Below, in pieces: positions 1 to 9,114 of a DNA stretch of 64,000 nt; the first letter of the stretch is position 1; each line of letters opens with the position of its first letter. Both the position numbers and the translations under genes were made by a program. Under the pieces are notes generated by a model. The model did not search any database, had not been told where the DNA came from, and saw nothing but the letters and a program-made list of their open reading frames with translations. Location: assembly GCF_009936375.1 (NCBI RefSeq), contig NZ_AP022334.1, positions 62,001-126,000 of the forward strand, given 5' to 3'. This stretch comes from Methylosinus sp. C49. GTDB lineage: Bacteria; Pseudomonadota; Alphaproteobacteria; Rhizobiales; Beijerinckiaceae.

Positions 1-848
1 CGACGAGCGAGATGATTCTCATCGATCTCGACATTGACGGCGCCGCTCGCAAGGCGCTCGCTCATTTCGACAAGAACGGCTTCGCCTATTTTCTCGACCG
101 CGCCACGGGCGATCTCTTGTCGGCCGACAGATTTGGCGCCCACGTCAATTGGGCGAGCAAGATCGAACTCGACAAGAACTCGCCTTTTTATGGCCGGCCG
201 CTGCTCGTGGATGAATATACGCCAGAGATCCGCGGTGAAGATGTCAACACGAAGAGTATCTGTCCGTCCTTCTTGGGAGCGAAAGGGCCGCAGCCCGCAG
301 CTTATTCGCCAAACGAAAAATTGTTTTATCTACCGCTCACCACCAAATGCATGGACAACGAGCCTTACGCCGTCAGATATGAACCCGGCAAGCATTATCT
401 CGGCGTGACAACCGAAGAGTATGAGGAATTTTCTGTGACGAAAGCTAGCGACCGCCGGGCCTGGGGAGGCGGCGCCCTCGTCGCGTTCGATCCGACATCG
501 AAAGCCGTTCGCTGGTCGCTTCCCGAACGACACCCCCTTCGTTCGGGCGCGCTCGTCACTGCGACAGGCGTCGTCTTCTACGGCACGATGGAAGGCTATT
601 TGAAAGCGGTCGACGGGAAGACCGGCAAGGAGCTCTGGAGTTTCCACACGGGCTCGGGAATCGTCGGCGACGTCGTCTCCTACGAGCACGGCGGCAAGCA
701 ATTCGTCGCGGTGCTGTCGGGCGTCGGCGGGCTTGTCGGACTGGAGTTGATCGATCTCAAGCAAGGCGTCATGGACGGCCCGATCCGCAGTTTGCCCGAC
801 TACAACGCTCTCGGCGGCATTCTGACCATATTCGCGCTGCCGAATTGA
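1..848 (+). CDS. PQQ-dependent alcohol dehydrogenase, C-terminal part (5' end outside window)
   Basis: The reading frame is open to the window edge, so only the C-terminal ~280 residues are seen. They match the last blades of the eight-bladed quinoprotein propeller of methanol/ethanol dehydrogenases: DIDG followed by a LDRATGDLLSAD-type strand, ICPSFLGAKG, and late W-motif strands such as GKTGKELWSFHTGSG and FVAVLSGVGG. Family members are periplasmic, use pyrroloquinoline quinone and calcium or a lanthanide, and pass electrons to a c-type cytochrome. The metal-selecting residues lie upstream and are not visible, so MxaF, XoxF and ethanol dehydrogenase types cannot be told apart. The first ATG at position 12 is internal, not the true start. 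No mxaJ or cytochrome gene follows. Confidence 0.85.
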   Translation, partial: TSEMILIDLDIDGAARKALAHFDKNGFAYFLDRATGDLLSADRFGAHVNWASKIELDKNSPFYGRPLLVDEYTPEIRGEDVNTKSICPSFLGAKGPQPAAYSPNEKLFYLPLTTKCMDNEPYAVRYEPGKHYLGVTTEEYEEFSVTKASDRRAWGGGALVAFDPTSKAVRWSLPERHPLRSGALVTATGVVFYGTMEGYLKAVDGKTGKELWSFHTGSGIVGDVVSYEHGGKQFVAVLSGVGGLVGLELIDLKQGVMDGPIRSLPDYNALGGILTIFALPN

Positions 849-1084
849 GGACGCTGGCGTTCGAAGCGGTCGGGTCCAAGGCAAAGTGGAGTTGGCCAAC
901 GAATGGCTGCAGCGGGCCAAATTGGAGCCCCGGGCGCAACGGCCCCCAAGCGCCACGAGCTGCCGCCGGCGAATTTCCGGCGATCGGGGCCGCTCGTTTA
1001 GGGATTTCGGGTGAGCGTGGGTAGAGCGCCTGATATTCCCGTTGGCCGAAGAGCAAATCACCCGCTGAACAAAGGAGCGCGCAA

Positions 1085-2041
1085 ATGTCGGGGCCATTCC
1101 CCCACATCGAACCCTATGGGAGCGGCATGCTCGATGGAGGCGATGGGCATCAGGTCTACTGGGAGTGCTGCGGCAATCCCGCTGGGAAGCCTGCTCTTTT
1201 CCTGCACGGCGGTCCAGGTTCAGGCTGTTCGGCGGGTCAGCGGCGGTTCTTTGATCCTCGCCTCTACAGTGCCGTGCTGCTGGATCAGCGCGGGTCAGGG
1301 CGCAGCCGGCCGCTGGCGAACGAACCCGACGCCGACCTCAACAGCAATACTACTGCCCACCTCATCGCCGACATCGAGGCGTTACGCGAGATGCACGATG
1401 TGAATCGCTGGGTCATTTTGGGTCTGTCGTGGGGGACCACTCTCGGCTTGGCATATGCCCAGGCTTACCCGCACCGCGTGAAAGCCCTGGTGCTGGGCTT
1501 CGTAACGACCACGTCCCGGCGCGAGGTGCGATGGATCACCGAGGATGTCGGACGTATCTTTCCACAGGAATGGGACCGTTTCGCGACCGCCGTCCCAGAG
1601 CACTTGCGACGCCTGCGGCTCGTCGATGCCTACGCCACCATGCTCGCTGACCCCGACCCCATCATTCGCGATAACGCTGCACGCGAGTGGTGCGCTTGGG
1701 AGGAGGCACACATCTCACTAACGCCAGGGCACATTTCGGACCTACGCTACGAGGATCCACAATTCCGCCTGCGTTTCGCGCGGCTGGTTACGCACTATTG
1801 GCGGCATGCGGCCTTCCTTGAAGAGGATCAGCTCATCCGCGACGCTGCTAAGCTCAATGGCATCCCCGGCGTGTTGATCCACGGACGCTACGATGTTAGC
1901 GGACCATTGGTGACAGCTTGGCAACTCTCTCAGCGATGGACGACCAGTCGGCTGCGAATACTTGACGACGCTGGACACGGCGGCGGTAAAGATTTTATGC
2001 CGCTGGTTCTCGGGGCCTTGAAAGAGTTCGCGGGACCATAG
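1085..2041 (+). CDS. pip: Prolyl iminopeptidase (alpha/beta hydrolase)
   Basis: A 318-residue protein, the usual length for the S33 family, which removes N-terminal proline from peptides in the cytoplasm. HGGPGSG at residues 41-47 forms the oxyanion region, and GLSWG at 113-117 is the nucleophile elbow with Ser115. Asp270 (GRYDVSG) and His298 (AGHGG) complete the triad. The LDQRGSGRSRP stretch around residue 70 is typical of proline iminopeptidases. An AAAGGAG ribosome site lies 7-8 nt before the ATG. It stands alone, with 236 bp to the dehydrogenase upstream and a convergent relaxase gene downstream. Confidence 0.9.
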   Translation: MSGPFPHIEPYGSGMLDGGDGHQVYWECCGNPAGKPALFLHGGPGSGCSAGQRRFFDPRLYSAVLLDQRGSGRSRPLANEPDADLNSNTTAHLIADIEALREMHDVNRWVILGLSWGTTLGLAYAQAYPHRVKALVLGFVTTTSRREVRWITEDVGRIFPQEWDRFATAVPEHLRRLRLVDAYATMLADPDPIIRDNAAREWCAWEEAHISLTPGHISDLRYEDPQFRLRFARLVTHYWRHAAFLEEDQLIRDAAKLNGIPGVLIHGRYDVSGPLVTAWQLSQRWTTSRLRILDDAGHGGGKDFMPLVLGALKEFAGP

Positions 2042-2218
2042 TCACGCACTCGGGGTCGCGTGTCTAAATTTAACCGATACCTACAGATCAGCTCCGCCGT
2101 CGATCCGTGGCGCACCCCAAGCAAATGAGCGCGCCGGCGGCCGCTAATGCGCTGAGTCGGCGCGGCGCACTGAGCATTCTATATGTTGCGGCGCCCGATC
2201 GAGCGGAAAGGCATAGCT

Positions 2219-5200
2219 TCATCGAAACGGCGACGGAGTGGGCCGAACGATAGAAGGGGCCGGAGAGGGAGGCTCGGGCCGCTGCTTTTCGAGGCGCGAC
2301 TCGATGTTCTCTTTCATCTCGCGCAATAGCGCGGCGTTTCCCGCGACGCCGTCGGCGAGATCGGCGAGGTGGGGCGCAACCTCCTCCGTGGCGATCTTCG
2401 AGCGCACGCGCTCTCGCGCCATTCGGCCAGGATCCAAGGCGTCGGCGGGTCGCCGGTGAAACGTGCGGCCCTGCTCGATGAAGGAATCGATCGACCGCTC
2501 TTGCGTGCGCCGGCAGGCCTCGACGAGATCGAGGGCAAGAGATTTATAGGGCTTGGAGGCCATATCGGCGGCGGTCCGCTTCCAAAGATCGTCCGCCTCG
2601 ATCGGCTTGGCGTCGCCGAGCGCGCGGCTACGCCTCTCGGCCTCATGGACGGCCGCCTCGGAAATCATCGTCCAGGTCGTTCCCCTGGCGCGGCTTTCCG
2701 CGACATAGGCCTTGAAGGCCGTAATACCGGCGCTGCCGCGCGGCAGGGCGTCGATATGCTCGTCCGAGGTGACGCCTTGCGCGGCGTCGATCGTCAGCGC
2801 ATGGCCGAAGCCGAGCATCAGCCGCTTGGTGACGGGATCGGTCAGACGGCGCCATTCGACCTCGCCGATCTGGCCCTTGGCGTTTTGCAGCAGGAGGCCG
2901 CCGGCGGTCTTGCCCATCACCTTCACGACATGGCCGTTATAGCCGATCGGGCCTTCCTTGCCGTCGATCTTCGCCCATGTGTAGCGGTAGAGGCGCAGAT
3001 GGTCGCCGGTGGCGATCGGCAGGTCGAAGGCGTGCGGCTCCTTGGCGCCGCGCGGCGCGATCGCCTTGTGAACAGTCTCATCGGCGCCGATCTCGCCACG
3101 CGCTTTGAGCCGCGTCCGGATCGCCATGCTGATCGCGGCGGCGTCCTCATTGGTCGGCGCCGAGATCGTGATCCCGCGCTTCGAGCCGGCGGCGTCGAGA
3201 ATGTCCCGCCGGCTGACATAAAAATCGGCGATCTTTGCGGCCACCTGGTCGAAATCGCCGCCGACCAGCATGGCCGTTCCCTCGGCGCGCTTCATTGCGA
3301 GAGCGGACTCGGCCTCGGACTCGCGGAACATGCCGGCGATCTGCCGGTCGCGCCGATCGACCTGACGGACGGCGGTGAGGAGCTCGGGTTGCGCCGATTT
3401 CGGCAGGGCGCGACGCAGGATTTCGATCGTATCGCCGGCTTCGATCGCCTGCGCCTGCTCGCGGTCGCCCAGCGCCTTTATGGTCATGCCGGTCTCGGCC
3501 TGCAGCTCGAGCAGCCGCAGCATCGGCCGCGGCGAGATCTGGCTGATCTCGTCGATGACGAGGATCGTGTTGCGAGTGGGCATGAACTCGCCGGCCTCGA
3601 CGGATTTGAGAAATGGCTCCAACGCCCGTGTCCGATCGATGCCGGCGTCCTGCAGCGCGTCGGCCTGACGCCATGCGGTCGAGACGCCGACGAGCTCGCG
3701 GCCCGCGGCGTCGAAGCGCGTGTCCGCCTTCCAGGCGGCGACGAGAGGCCGCAGCAGCGTGGATTTGCCCGCGCCGGCGACGCCGGTGAGGAGCGACAGC
3801 GCGCCGCCCTGGCCGAGCGCGTAGATCGCGGCCTTTTGCGCCGCGCCATGCTCCGGCTCGCTGTCGAAATCGAGACCCGATGCCTCTATGGCGCGGCGGA
3901 TGTCGGCGGCCGCCAGCGCGCCGGACGTGTCGAGCGCGGCGCGCGCGGCATGGTCGCGGAGGCTCTCCTCGACGCGGATCTGCGCGGAATTGGTGACGCG
4001 GAGCACCTGCCGCGGCTCGTCCTCGGGATTTTCGCGCTTCGCCCAGGCGGCGACCAGATCGACGTGCTCGCCGTGAAGGTCAATTCCCTTGCGCTCGATC
4101 AGCTCGACGACGCGGTCGATATCCTTGACGCCGCCGGCGACGCCCACGCCGATCAAGCCGCGCGCCGCGTGGATGCGAAGGCGATCATGGTCGATGACGG
4201 CGGCCGTGTGGAATTCCTCGGCGAGATGTTTCGCCGCGAAGGCGTAGGCCTGCTCGAACCGCTCATCGTTCGACAGCGCGGCGATCTTCGCGTCCTCCAT
4301 GACGGTCGAGTGTTCCCAGCCCATCGCCTCGGCCTGGTCGCGCCAGATTTTATGATCGGTCTTTTCGCCATGCTTGGCGAGGCGCGCGGCCGCCGCCGCT
4401 TCGCGGAGGATTTCGGCTTTCTTTTCCGCGGAGATGTCGTCCCAATCGAGCCCTTGGCCGGCCGCGAAGGCCTTGGCGTTGCGCAGGACCTGATGGGTGC
4501 TCTTGCTGAAGGCCTCATTGGCGAATTGCGGGATCGCGAGGATGATGGCGGCTTGCTCCTTATCGTCATAGGCGACGCGGATGCCGAGCGTGCGCAGCTC
4601 ATCGGCGAGGACGGCCTGGGCGAAGGCGCCGAACTCGTGGACGCGGGCGTGAAGGCGCTGGGTGTCGAGCGATCCGATATGGCCTTCGCCGGTGACGACC
4701 AGATTGAACAGCGCATTGTGGATGTGGTCGTGGGGATCGCCTGCGATCGGCGCTTCGAGGAGATAGGTCGCGCCCTCGCGGCCGTCCTGGACCGGAAGGG
4801 TCGGACGCGCGATATAATGGCGGAAGCTGACCCAGCCGACAGCGCCGGGATCGGCGCCGCTCTCCCCCGCGCGCCCGCGCCGCGCCCAGCCGATTTCCCG
4901 GGCGACATAGCGCATCGCCGCGTCATTGGCGCGATAGATGGCGTTGCGGATGGCGGCGGCCTCCGCCGGATCCTGCGCGAATTCCGCCGCGAGCGTCACG
5001 GATTTATGGGGCGAGAAGGTGAAGTCGTAGCCGCTGATTTCTCGCTTGTGCTTGGACCAGGCCTCGCCCGTGTCGGCGCGCTTGCCCTCGAACAGCCGAT
5101 CGAGCTCCTCGTCCTTGGGCGCGTGGTGAGAATTGATGCCGAGCGCGCGGGCGACGGAGAGCGGCATGTCCGATCGCCACGCCGGCCCGGCGTCGCGGCC

Positions 5201-5359
5201 GGTGTAGTAGCTGGTGAGGCGCGAGCCCGGCTCCAGCTGCTGCTGGCCGAGGGCCTCGGTCGCCTGCTCGGGCGGGGGCGGGCCGAGCCTCGCTTCCGTG
5301 AAATACATGCGGACGAGCTTGCCGTCGGAGGCGGCCGCGAACTTGCGGAAGGTGATCAT
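2219..5359 (-). CDS. MobF-family conjugative relaxase-helicase (TrwC/TraI type)
   Basis: A 1,046-residue protein that would nick oriT, stay bound to the 5' end and unwind the transferred strand. The relaxase domain fills residues ~1-300: tyrosines at 19 and 51-52 (SYYTG), and a histidine cluster HDHIH at 210-214 for metal binding. A RecD-like helicase follows, with Walker A GVAGAGKST at 526-534 and Walker B VIDEISQ at 601-607. The C-terminal ~100 residues are charged. The ATG at 5359 begins 3 nt after the stop of a small coiled-coil gene, and an HU/IHF-like gene lies further upstream, so the three look like a mobilisation unit. No coupling protein or type IV secretion gene is in the window. 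Which tyrosine is catalytic cannot be settled by eye. Confidence 0.9.
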   Translation of the reverse strand: MITFRKFAAASDGKLVRMYFTEARLGPPPPEQATEALGQQQLEPGSRLTSYYTGRDAGPAWRSDMPLSVARALGINSHHAPKDEELDRLFEGKRADTGEAWSKHKREISGYDFTFSPHKSVTLAAEFAQDPAEAAAIRNAIYRANDAAMRYVAREIGWARRGRAGESGADPGAVGWVSFRHYIARPTLPVQDGREGATYLLEAPIAGDPHDHIHNALFNLVVTGEGHIGSLDTQRLHARVHEFGAFAQAVLADELRTLGIRVAYDDKEQAAIILAIPQFANEAFSKSTHQVLRNAKAFAAGQGLDWDDISAEKKAEILREAAAAARLAKHGEKTDHKIWRDQAEAMGWEHSTVMEDAKIAALSNDERFEQAYAFAAKHLAEEFHTAAVIDHDRLRIHAARGLIGVGVAGGVKDIDRVVELIERKGIDLHGEHVDLVAAWAKRENPEDEPRQVLRVTNSAQIRVEESLRDHAARAALDTSGALAAADIRRAIEASGLDFDSEPEHGAAQKAAIYALGQGGALSLLTGVAGAGKSTLLRPLVAAWKADTRFDAAGRELVGVSTAWRQADALQDAGIDRTRALEPFLKSVEAGEFMPTRNTILVIDEISQISPRPMLRLLELQAETGMTIKALGDREQAQAIEAGDTIEILRRALPKSAQPELLTAVRQVDRRDRQIAGMFRESEAESALAMKRAEGTAMLVGGDFDQVAAKIADFYVSRRDILDAAGSKRGITISAPTNEDAAAISMAIRTRLKARGEIGADETVHKAIAPRGAKEPHAFDLPIATGDHLRLYRYTWAKIDGKEGPIGYNGHVVKVMGKTAGGLLLQNAKGQIGEVEWRRLTDPVTKRLMLGFGHALTIDAAQGVTSDEHIDALPRGSAGITAFKAYVAESRARGTTWTMISEAAVHEAERRSRALGDAKPIEADDLWKRTAADMASKPYKSLALDLVEACRRTQERSIDSFIEQGRTFHRRPADALDPGRMARERVRSKIATEEVAPHLADLADGVAGNAALLREMKENIESRLEKQRPEPPSPAPSIVRPTPSPFR

Positions 5360-5362
5360 CGA

Positions 5363-5680
5363 TCAGGCCTTCGCTAGGGAAGAGAAGCGCTTTTCCAGCG
5401 CCTCGACGGTCTTGTCCGGGACGCTTTGCTGCAGGTCGACGAGGAGCTCGAAGGTCTTCCGCGAGAGAATGAGCTGCTCGCGGTTCTGCGCGATCAGATG
5501 GGCGAGCAAATCGCTCAGCGTCGGCTCGCCGGCGTCGTCCTTGGGCGTGAGCAGGGCGATGATCTCGTCGAGGCGAGCGATGGTGATGCGGATCTGCTCG
5601 TTCTGCAGGGCGACCGCTTCGACGATCTGGTGGGCTTCCTCCTCGACGCGAGCGAGCCCTTCTTTCAATTCCTCGGACAT
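5363..5680 (-). CDS. Small coiled-coil protein upstream of the relaxase
   Basis: A 105-residue protein that I do not recognise. The start at 5680 is chosen because GGAGG lies 7-8 nt upstream. It is predominantly heptad-like helix (runs of E, L, A, Q) with no membrane segment and no cysteine. Its stop is 3 nt from the relaxase start, so the two are almost certainly co-translated. Small helical proteins next to MobF relaxases are often accessory oriT or recruitment factors; that role here is inference only. Confidence 0.75.
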   Translation of the reverse strand: MSEELKEGLARVEEEAHQIVEAVALQNEQIRITIARLDEIIALLTPKDDAGEPTLSDLLAHLIAQNREQLILSRKTFELLVDLQQSVPDKTVEALEKRFSSLAKA

Positions 5681-5837
5681 GATTGCGCCTCCGCTACGAG
5701 CGCGAAGCGTCGCCGGAGTCTGTGCGAATGAAAACGATCGGCGCCGAAAGATTCGCGGTGGCGTCCGGCGCTGGCGGCGCGCGGCTCGCGACATCAGCGG
5801 TCATGGGCGCTCACACCACGCCGCGCCGGCGACCGCT

Positions 5838-6149
5838 CTACGGAGAGTCGCCGGCGACCGGGGATACTACCGACGCCGCCACTGCCGATTTGAGATGTGG
5901 AGCCGCTTTGAACACGACGACCCGACGCGAAGAGACGAGAGCCGCAGCTCCGGTTCTCGGATCGCGGCCCGGGCGAGCGTTTTTGGAGCGGATGCGAAAA
6001 GAGCCGAAGCCGCGAAGACTTACGTCTTCTCCGCTGGTCAGGGAGGACAGCATTTCCTCGAGCGCGCAATCGAGCAGTGCTTTTGCGTCCGCGCGGGAGA
6101 GGCCGGGGATGCGGGCGTAAATGGCATGCGCGAGGTCGTCACGCGTCAC
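5838..6149 (-). CDS. HU/IHF-family DNA-bending protein
   Basis: About 103 residues. The core reads VTRDDLAHAIY at the N-terminus, then LSRADAKALLD, VSLRGFGSFRIR and GRDPRTG, matching the helical dimer base, the beta-saddle and the arm tip of IHF-alpha/HU proteins. The IHF-type 'RNPKTG' arm appears as GRDPRTG. The start is unusual: no ATG is available and GTG at 6149, with AGGAG 4 nt before it, fits best; TTG at 6176 is the alternative. The reading frame also runs on upstream into IS3 DNA, which is antisense noise. Because it points at the coiled-coil and relaxase genes, it may supply the bend used at oriT, as IHF does in R388-type systems (inference). Confidence 0.8.
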   Translation of the reverse strand: MTRDDLAHAIYARIPGLSRADAKALLDCALEEMLSSLTSGEDVSLRGFGSFRIRSKNARPGRDPRTGAAALVSSRRVVVFKAAPHLKSAVAASVVSPVAGDSP

Positions 6150-6451
6150 CGTGCTCCTGGAAACAGCTGCGTCCAAAATCCCATCCGGCTTTCCGCCGTT
6201 CCCTCGAAAACACACGGCGTCGCCCGCAGGGCAAACCGAATCACAGTGCGGCTGGAGAATGTCTAACCCGCAAGTACAGGGCGGACCAGCGCCGCCCCCG
6301 CTGGGTATTTGGTCACTGCGGCTTTTCGTTGGCGATCCCAGCGAGTAGCCGGCTGCCCGCAAGCGGTGGTCGATGACGAGGATGCGCCAGAGTTCCTCGT
6401 TCACCGTTCCCAACGGCCGGGCGGTGCCAAGAGTGGAAGGTTCGATCTGTG
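6150..6451. other. Gene-poor stretch between the HU/IHF gene and the IS3 element
   Basis: No convincing gene on either strand. Open frames here are uneven and match nothing I recognise. It presumably holds the promoter of the HU/IHF-like gene. The right end is the IS insertion point (target GTG). Confidence 0.4.
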
Positions 6452-6501
6452 TGAACCGCGCCGGGATTGCCGGAGGCTCCAACTCTTGATTGGATGGGGC
6501 C

Positions 6502-6837
6502 ATGGATACGAAGAAGAAGACATCGAACAGATTTTCACCTGAGGTTCGGGAACGGGCGGTTCGGATGGTGCTGGAGCACCGCGGCGACCATGCCTCGCAA
6601 TGGGCGGCGATCGCCTCGATCGCGGCGAAGATCGGCTGCACGGGCGAGACGTTGCGGAACTGGGTGCGCCAGGCGGAGCGCGACTCGGGCGCCCGCCCTG
6701 GCGCGACGACGGATGAGCGCGAGAGGATCAAGGCGCTGGAGCGGGAGAACCGCGAGCTGCGGCAGGCCAATGAGATCCTGCGCAAGGCGTCGGCTTATTT
6801 TGCGGCGGCGGAGCTCGACCGCCGCTCGAAACAATGA
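6502..6837 (+). CDS. IS3-family transposase OrfA
   Basis: A 111-residue DNA-binding subunit. The N-terminal half is the helix-turn-helix ([17 protein letters not shown], then [18 protein letters not shown]), which recognises the IS ends. The C-terminal half ([20 protein letters not shown]) is the leucine zipper used for oligomerisation. The ATG at 6502 is preferred over an in-frame TTG 12 nt upstream. The stop overlaps the orfB start (ATGA), so orfB may be made by re-initiation or by a -1 frameshift producing the OrfAB fusion transposase. Confidence 0.92.
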   Translation: MDTKKKTSNRFSPEVRERAVRMVLEHRGDHASQWAAIASIAAKIGCTGETLRNWVRQAERDSGARPGATTDERERIKALERENRELRQANEILRKASAYFAAAELDRRSKQ

Positions 6838-7739
6838 TCGCCTTCATCGACGCTCATCGGGAGACGCACGGGGTCGAGCCGATCTGCAAGCTGTTGCCGA
6901 TCGCCCCTTCCACCTATTGGGCGCATGCGGCGCGCCGGCGCGACCCTGCGAAAGCCTCGGCCAGAGCGCGCCGGGACGCGGTCCTTCGCAAGGAGATACG
7001 GCGCGTCTACGATGAGAACTTCCAGGTCTATGGCGTGCGCAAGGTGTGGAGGCAGTTGGACAGGGAGGGCGAAAAGGTCGCGCGCTGCACAGTGGCGCGG
7101 CTGATGCGGAGCATGGGGTTGCAAGGGATCGTGCGCGGCCGGCCGGTCAAAACGACGGTGAGCGACCGCAAGGCTCCGCGCCCGCTCGACAAGGTGAACC
7201 GGCAATTTCGGGCGGCGCGGCCGAATGCGCTATGGCTGTCCGATTTCACTTATGTCTCGACTTGGCAAGGCTTCGTCTATGTGGCTTTTGTGATCGACGC
7301 CTTCGCTCGGCGGATCGTCGGCTGGCGCGCCTCGCGCACGGCGCATGCGGGCTTCGTGCTCGACGCGCTCGAGCAGGCGCTGCATGATCGTCGGCCGGTT
7401 CACGGCGGCGGTCTCGTCCATCATAGCGACCGCGGCGTTCAATACGTCTCTATAAAATACACCGAGCGCCTCGCCGAGGCCGGCGTCGAGCCATCGGTCG
7501 GCAGCGTCGGCGACAGCTACGACAACGCGCTCGCCGAGACGATCAACGGACTCTACAAGGCCGAGCTGATCTGGCGAAAGGGGCCGTGGCGAAGCTTCGA
7601 GGCGGTCGAGTTCGCCACGCTCGAGTGGGTCGACTGGTTCAACAATCGCAGACTGCTGGAGCCAATCGGAAACATTCCGCCGGCAGAAGCCGAAGCGCGC
7701 TATTATGCGCAACTCGAGGAGCCCGCCATGGCGGCGTGA
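6834..7739 (+). CDS. IS3-family transposase OrfB, DDE integrase
   Basis: A 301-residue catalytic subunit with the retroviral-integrase fold. After an N-terminal HTH_21 region ([17 protein letters not shown] ... [11 protein letters not shown]), the DDE residues are visible as [17 protein letters not shown] and [12 protein letters not shown]. It is encoded -1 relative to orfA and overlaps it by 4 nt, the usual IS3 arrangement. No frameshift or stop interrupts it, so the element should be functional. Confidence 0.93.
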   Translation: MIAFIDAHRETHGVEPICKLLPIAPSTYWAHAARRRDPAKASARARRDAVLRKEIRRVYDENFQVYGVRKVWRQLDREGEKVARCTVARLMRSMGLQGIVRGRPVKTTVSDRKAPRPLDKVNRQFRAARPNALWLSDFTYVSTWQGFVYVAFVIDAFARRIVGWRASRTAHAGFVLDALEQALHDRRPVHGGGLVHHSDRGVQYVSIKYTERLAEAGVEPSVGSVGDSYDNALAETINGLYKAELIWRKGPWRSFEAVEFATLEWVDWFNNRRLLEPIGNIPPAEAEARYYAQLEEPAMAA

Positions 7740-7925
7740 CGCAGACGAAATGGCCTCCGGCGATCCCGGCGCGGTTCAGTGCTTGGGATCATCCAATGAA
7801 TGCGTCAGCCCAACGGCTCGGCTCCGAATCGTCGCCAGAGGTTTGGATAGCGTCGGGCCAAATGATCCACATCCTCTTCGAAAGGCTCGCCGAAAGGCCC
7901 AGGTCCCCCCAATCCGGCTTCCAGA

Positions 7926-8972
7926 TCAGCGGACGGCCCAGATTTGGACCACGCCCTCGAACGTTCCAACGGCAAGACGGTGACCGTCGGGAGAAAACGC
8001 CAACGCAAAAATAACTCCGCCCGGCAGACCGCCATAAAACGTCGCCACCTTCTTACCATCTGAGGCGCGCCACAAGCGAGCAATGTCGAAAAAGGCTCCA
8101 GTCGCCAACTGCGTTCCATCGGGTGAGAATGCCGCGATCACATGTGGTGGAATATGCCCACCCAATTCGAAGACAGGCTTGCCGGAGGCAATCTGCCAGA
8201 TTCGCGCGCTTCCATCCTCCGCCCCGGTGACGAGGCGCGCCCCGTCGGGTGAAAAGCCAATTGAATCCACTGGGGCCGTGTGGCCCAAGAGCGCCGCGAT
8301 TTCCTCTCCCGTCGCAGCATCCCAAATCCTCGCGGTCTTGTCCCAAGATGCGGTCGCTATACGCTTGCCGTCGGGCGAAAAGGCAACTGCGTTCACAAAG
8401 AAACTGTGCCCCGAGAGCGTCGCTTCGGGAACGCCGGTGAAGGCGTTCCAAATCCTTGCCGTTCGGTCTGCCGATGCGGTCGCCACCCTCGCGCCGTCAG
8501 GCGAAAATGCGATGCCTTGGACGAGCATCGTGTGGCCAGTGAGTGTCACCAGTGGCTTCATGCTATCTAGCGAAAAAATGCGAGCGCCTTTGTCGCCGCA
8601 AGTCGCGAAGCGTTTCCCATCGGGGGAATATACCCCACCGTACTGCGCAAACTCCCGATCAGGAACACTATGAACGACTTTCGCGTCTGAAGCGGATAGC
8701 AAGGACGCAACCCCATCGACCGAAACAGCCAAAAGCGTCTGCCCGTCTGGAGAAAACGCGACCGAATGGATTACGCCGCCCAGCTTGTTCGATTGTGCGA
8801 GCAATTCCGGGGAGACGCTGCTGCTTTCGATTTCGCTGCGGAAGCGCATCACTTGGCGGCTAGTTTCTTTCGCAATGATCGCCTGCGCCGACGTATTGAC
8901 TTCATCGCCGGAGGCGCTGAACGACGTCACAACTGTCAGGGCCGACACCAGAAATGCTCGTTCGAAAGACAT
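7926..8972 (-). CDS. Secreted seven-bladed WD40 beta-propeller protein
   Basis: A 348-residue protein. The start at 8972 gives a clear signal peptide (FERAFLVSALTVVTSFSASG); the longer frame would begin with TTG. Seven WD40 repeats of ~42 residues follow, each carrying FSPDG near the start and most ending in a RIW/RLW/QIW strand, enough to close one propeller. Such repeats act as protein-binding scaffolds; no catalytic domain is attached. Export to the periplasm is inferred from the leader. The gene stands alone: the IS3 element lies 3' of it and the helicase gene 5'. Partner and role are unknown. Confidence 0.88.
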   Translation of the reverse strand: MSFERAFLVSALTVVTSFSASGDEVNTSAQAIIAKETSRQVMRFRSEIESSSVSPELLAQSNKLGGVIHSVAFSPDGQTLLAVSVDGVASLLSASDAKVVHSVPDREFAQYGGVYSPDGKRFATCGDKGARIFSLDSMKPLVTLTGHTMLVQGIAFSPDGARVATASADRTARIWNAFTGVPEATLSGHSFFVNAVAFSPDGKRIATASWDKTARIWDAATGEEIAALLGHTAPVDSIGFSPDGARLVTGAEDGSARIWQIASGKPVFELGGHIPPHVIAAFSPDGTQLATGAFFDIARLWRASDGKKVATFYGGLPGGVIFALAFSPDGHRLAVGTFEGVVQIWAVR

Positions 8973-9114
8973 TGATCGTCTCAAGTCTGAATTGTTCGTG
9001 GGAGGCCAACCGCGCGAGCGTCCCTAGGTTCATTCACGAAAGAATGGCGCGCCGTCGAGAGGCAGCGCAGACGACACGTTACTTCTACAGCTTCCTCATC
9101 TTCGTCTTCTTCGA

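Larger units (their letters stand above)
6452..7778 (+). mobile_element. Intact IS3-family insertion sequence, 1,327 bp
   Basis: Both ends can be read directly. The left end starts TGAACCGCGCCGGGAT at 6452 and the right end, at 7753-7778, is its reverse complement over 26 nt with one mismatch. The flanks carry a 3-bp direct repeat GTG (6449-6451 and 7779-7781), the target duplication expected for the IS3 or IS51 group. Inside are overlapping orfA and orfB in the order and relative frame typical of IS3. Intact ends, intact reading frames and an undecayed duplication suggest a recent, possibly still mobile insertion. It lies between the HU/IHF gene and the WD40 gene and breaks no gene I can identify. 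Confidence 0.93.

Noticed and set aside
964-982. Hairpin after the PQQ dehydrogenase as a terminator
   Set aside because: Only a 6-bp stem and no T-run, 115 bp after the stop; not convincing.
2369-5377. A 1,002-codon open frame on the plus strand opposite the MobF gene
   Set aside because: Its translation has no domain, is rich in Arg, Ala and Gly, and mirrors the codon positions of the relaxase. The minus strand holds all known motifs.
7805-8119. Minus-strand frame ending GEPFEEDVDHLARRYPNLWR before a stop at 7805
   Set aside because: The last ~40 codons look protein-like, but the frame overlaps the WD40 gene out of phase and has no start after the WD40 stop. Too little to call a gene.
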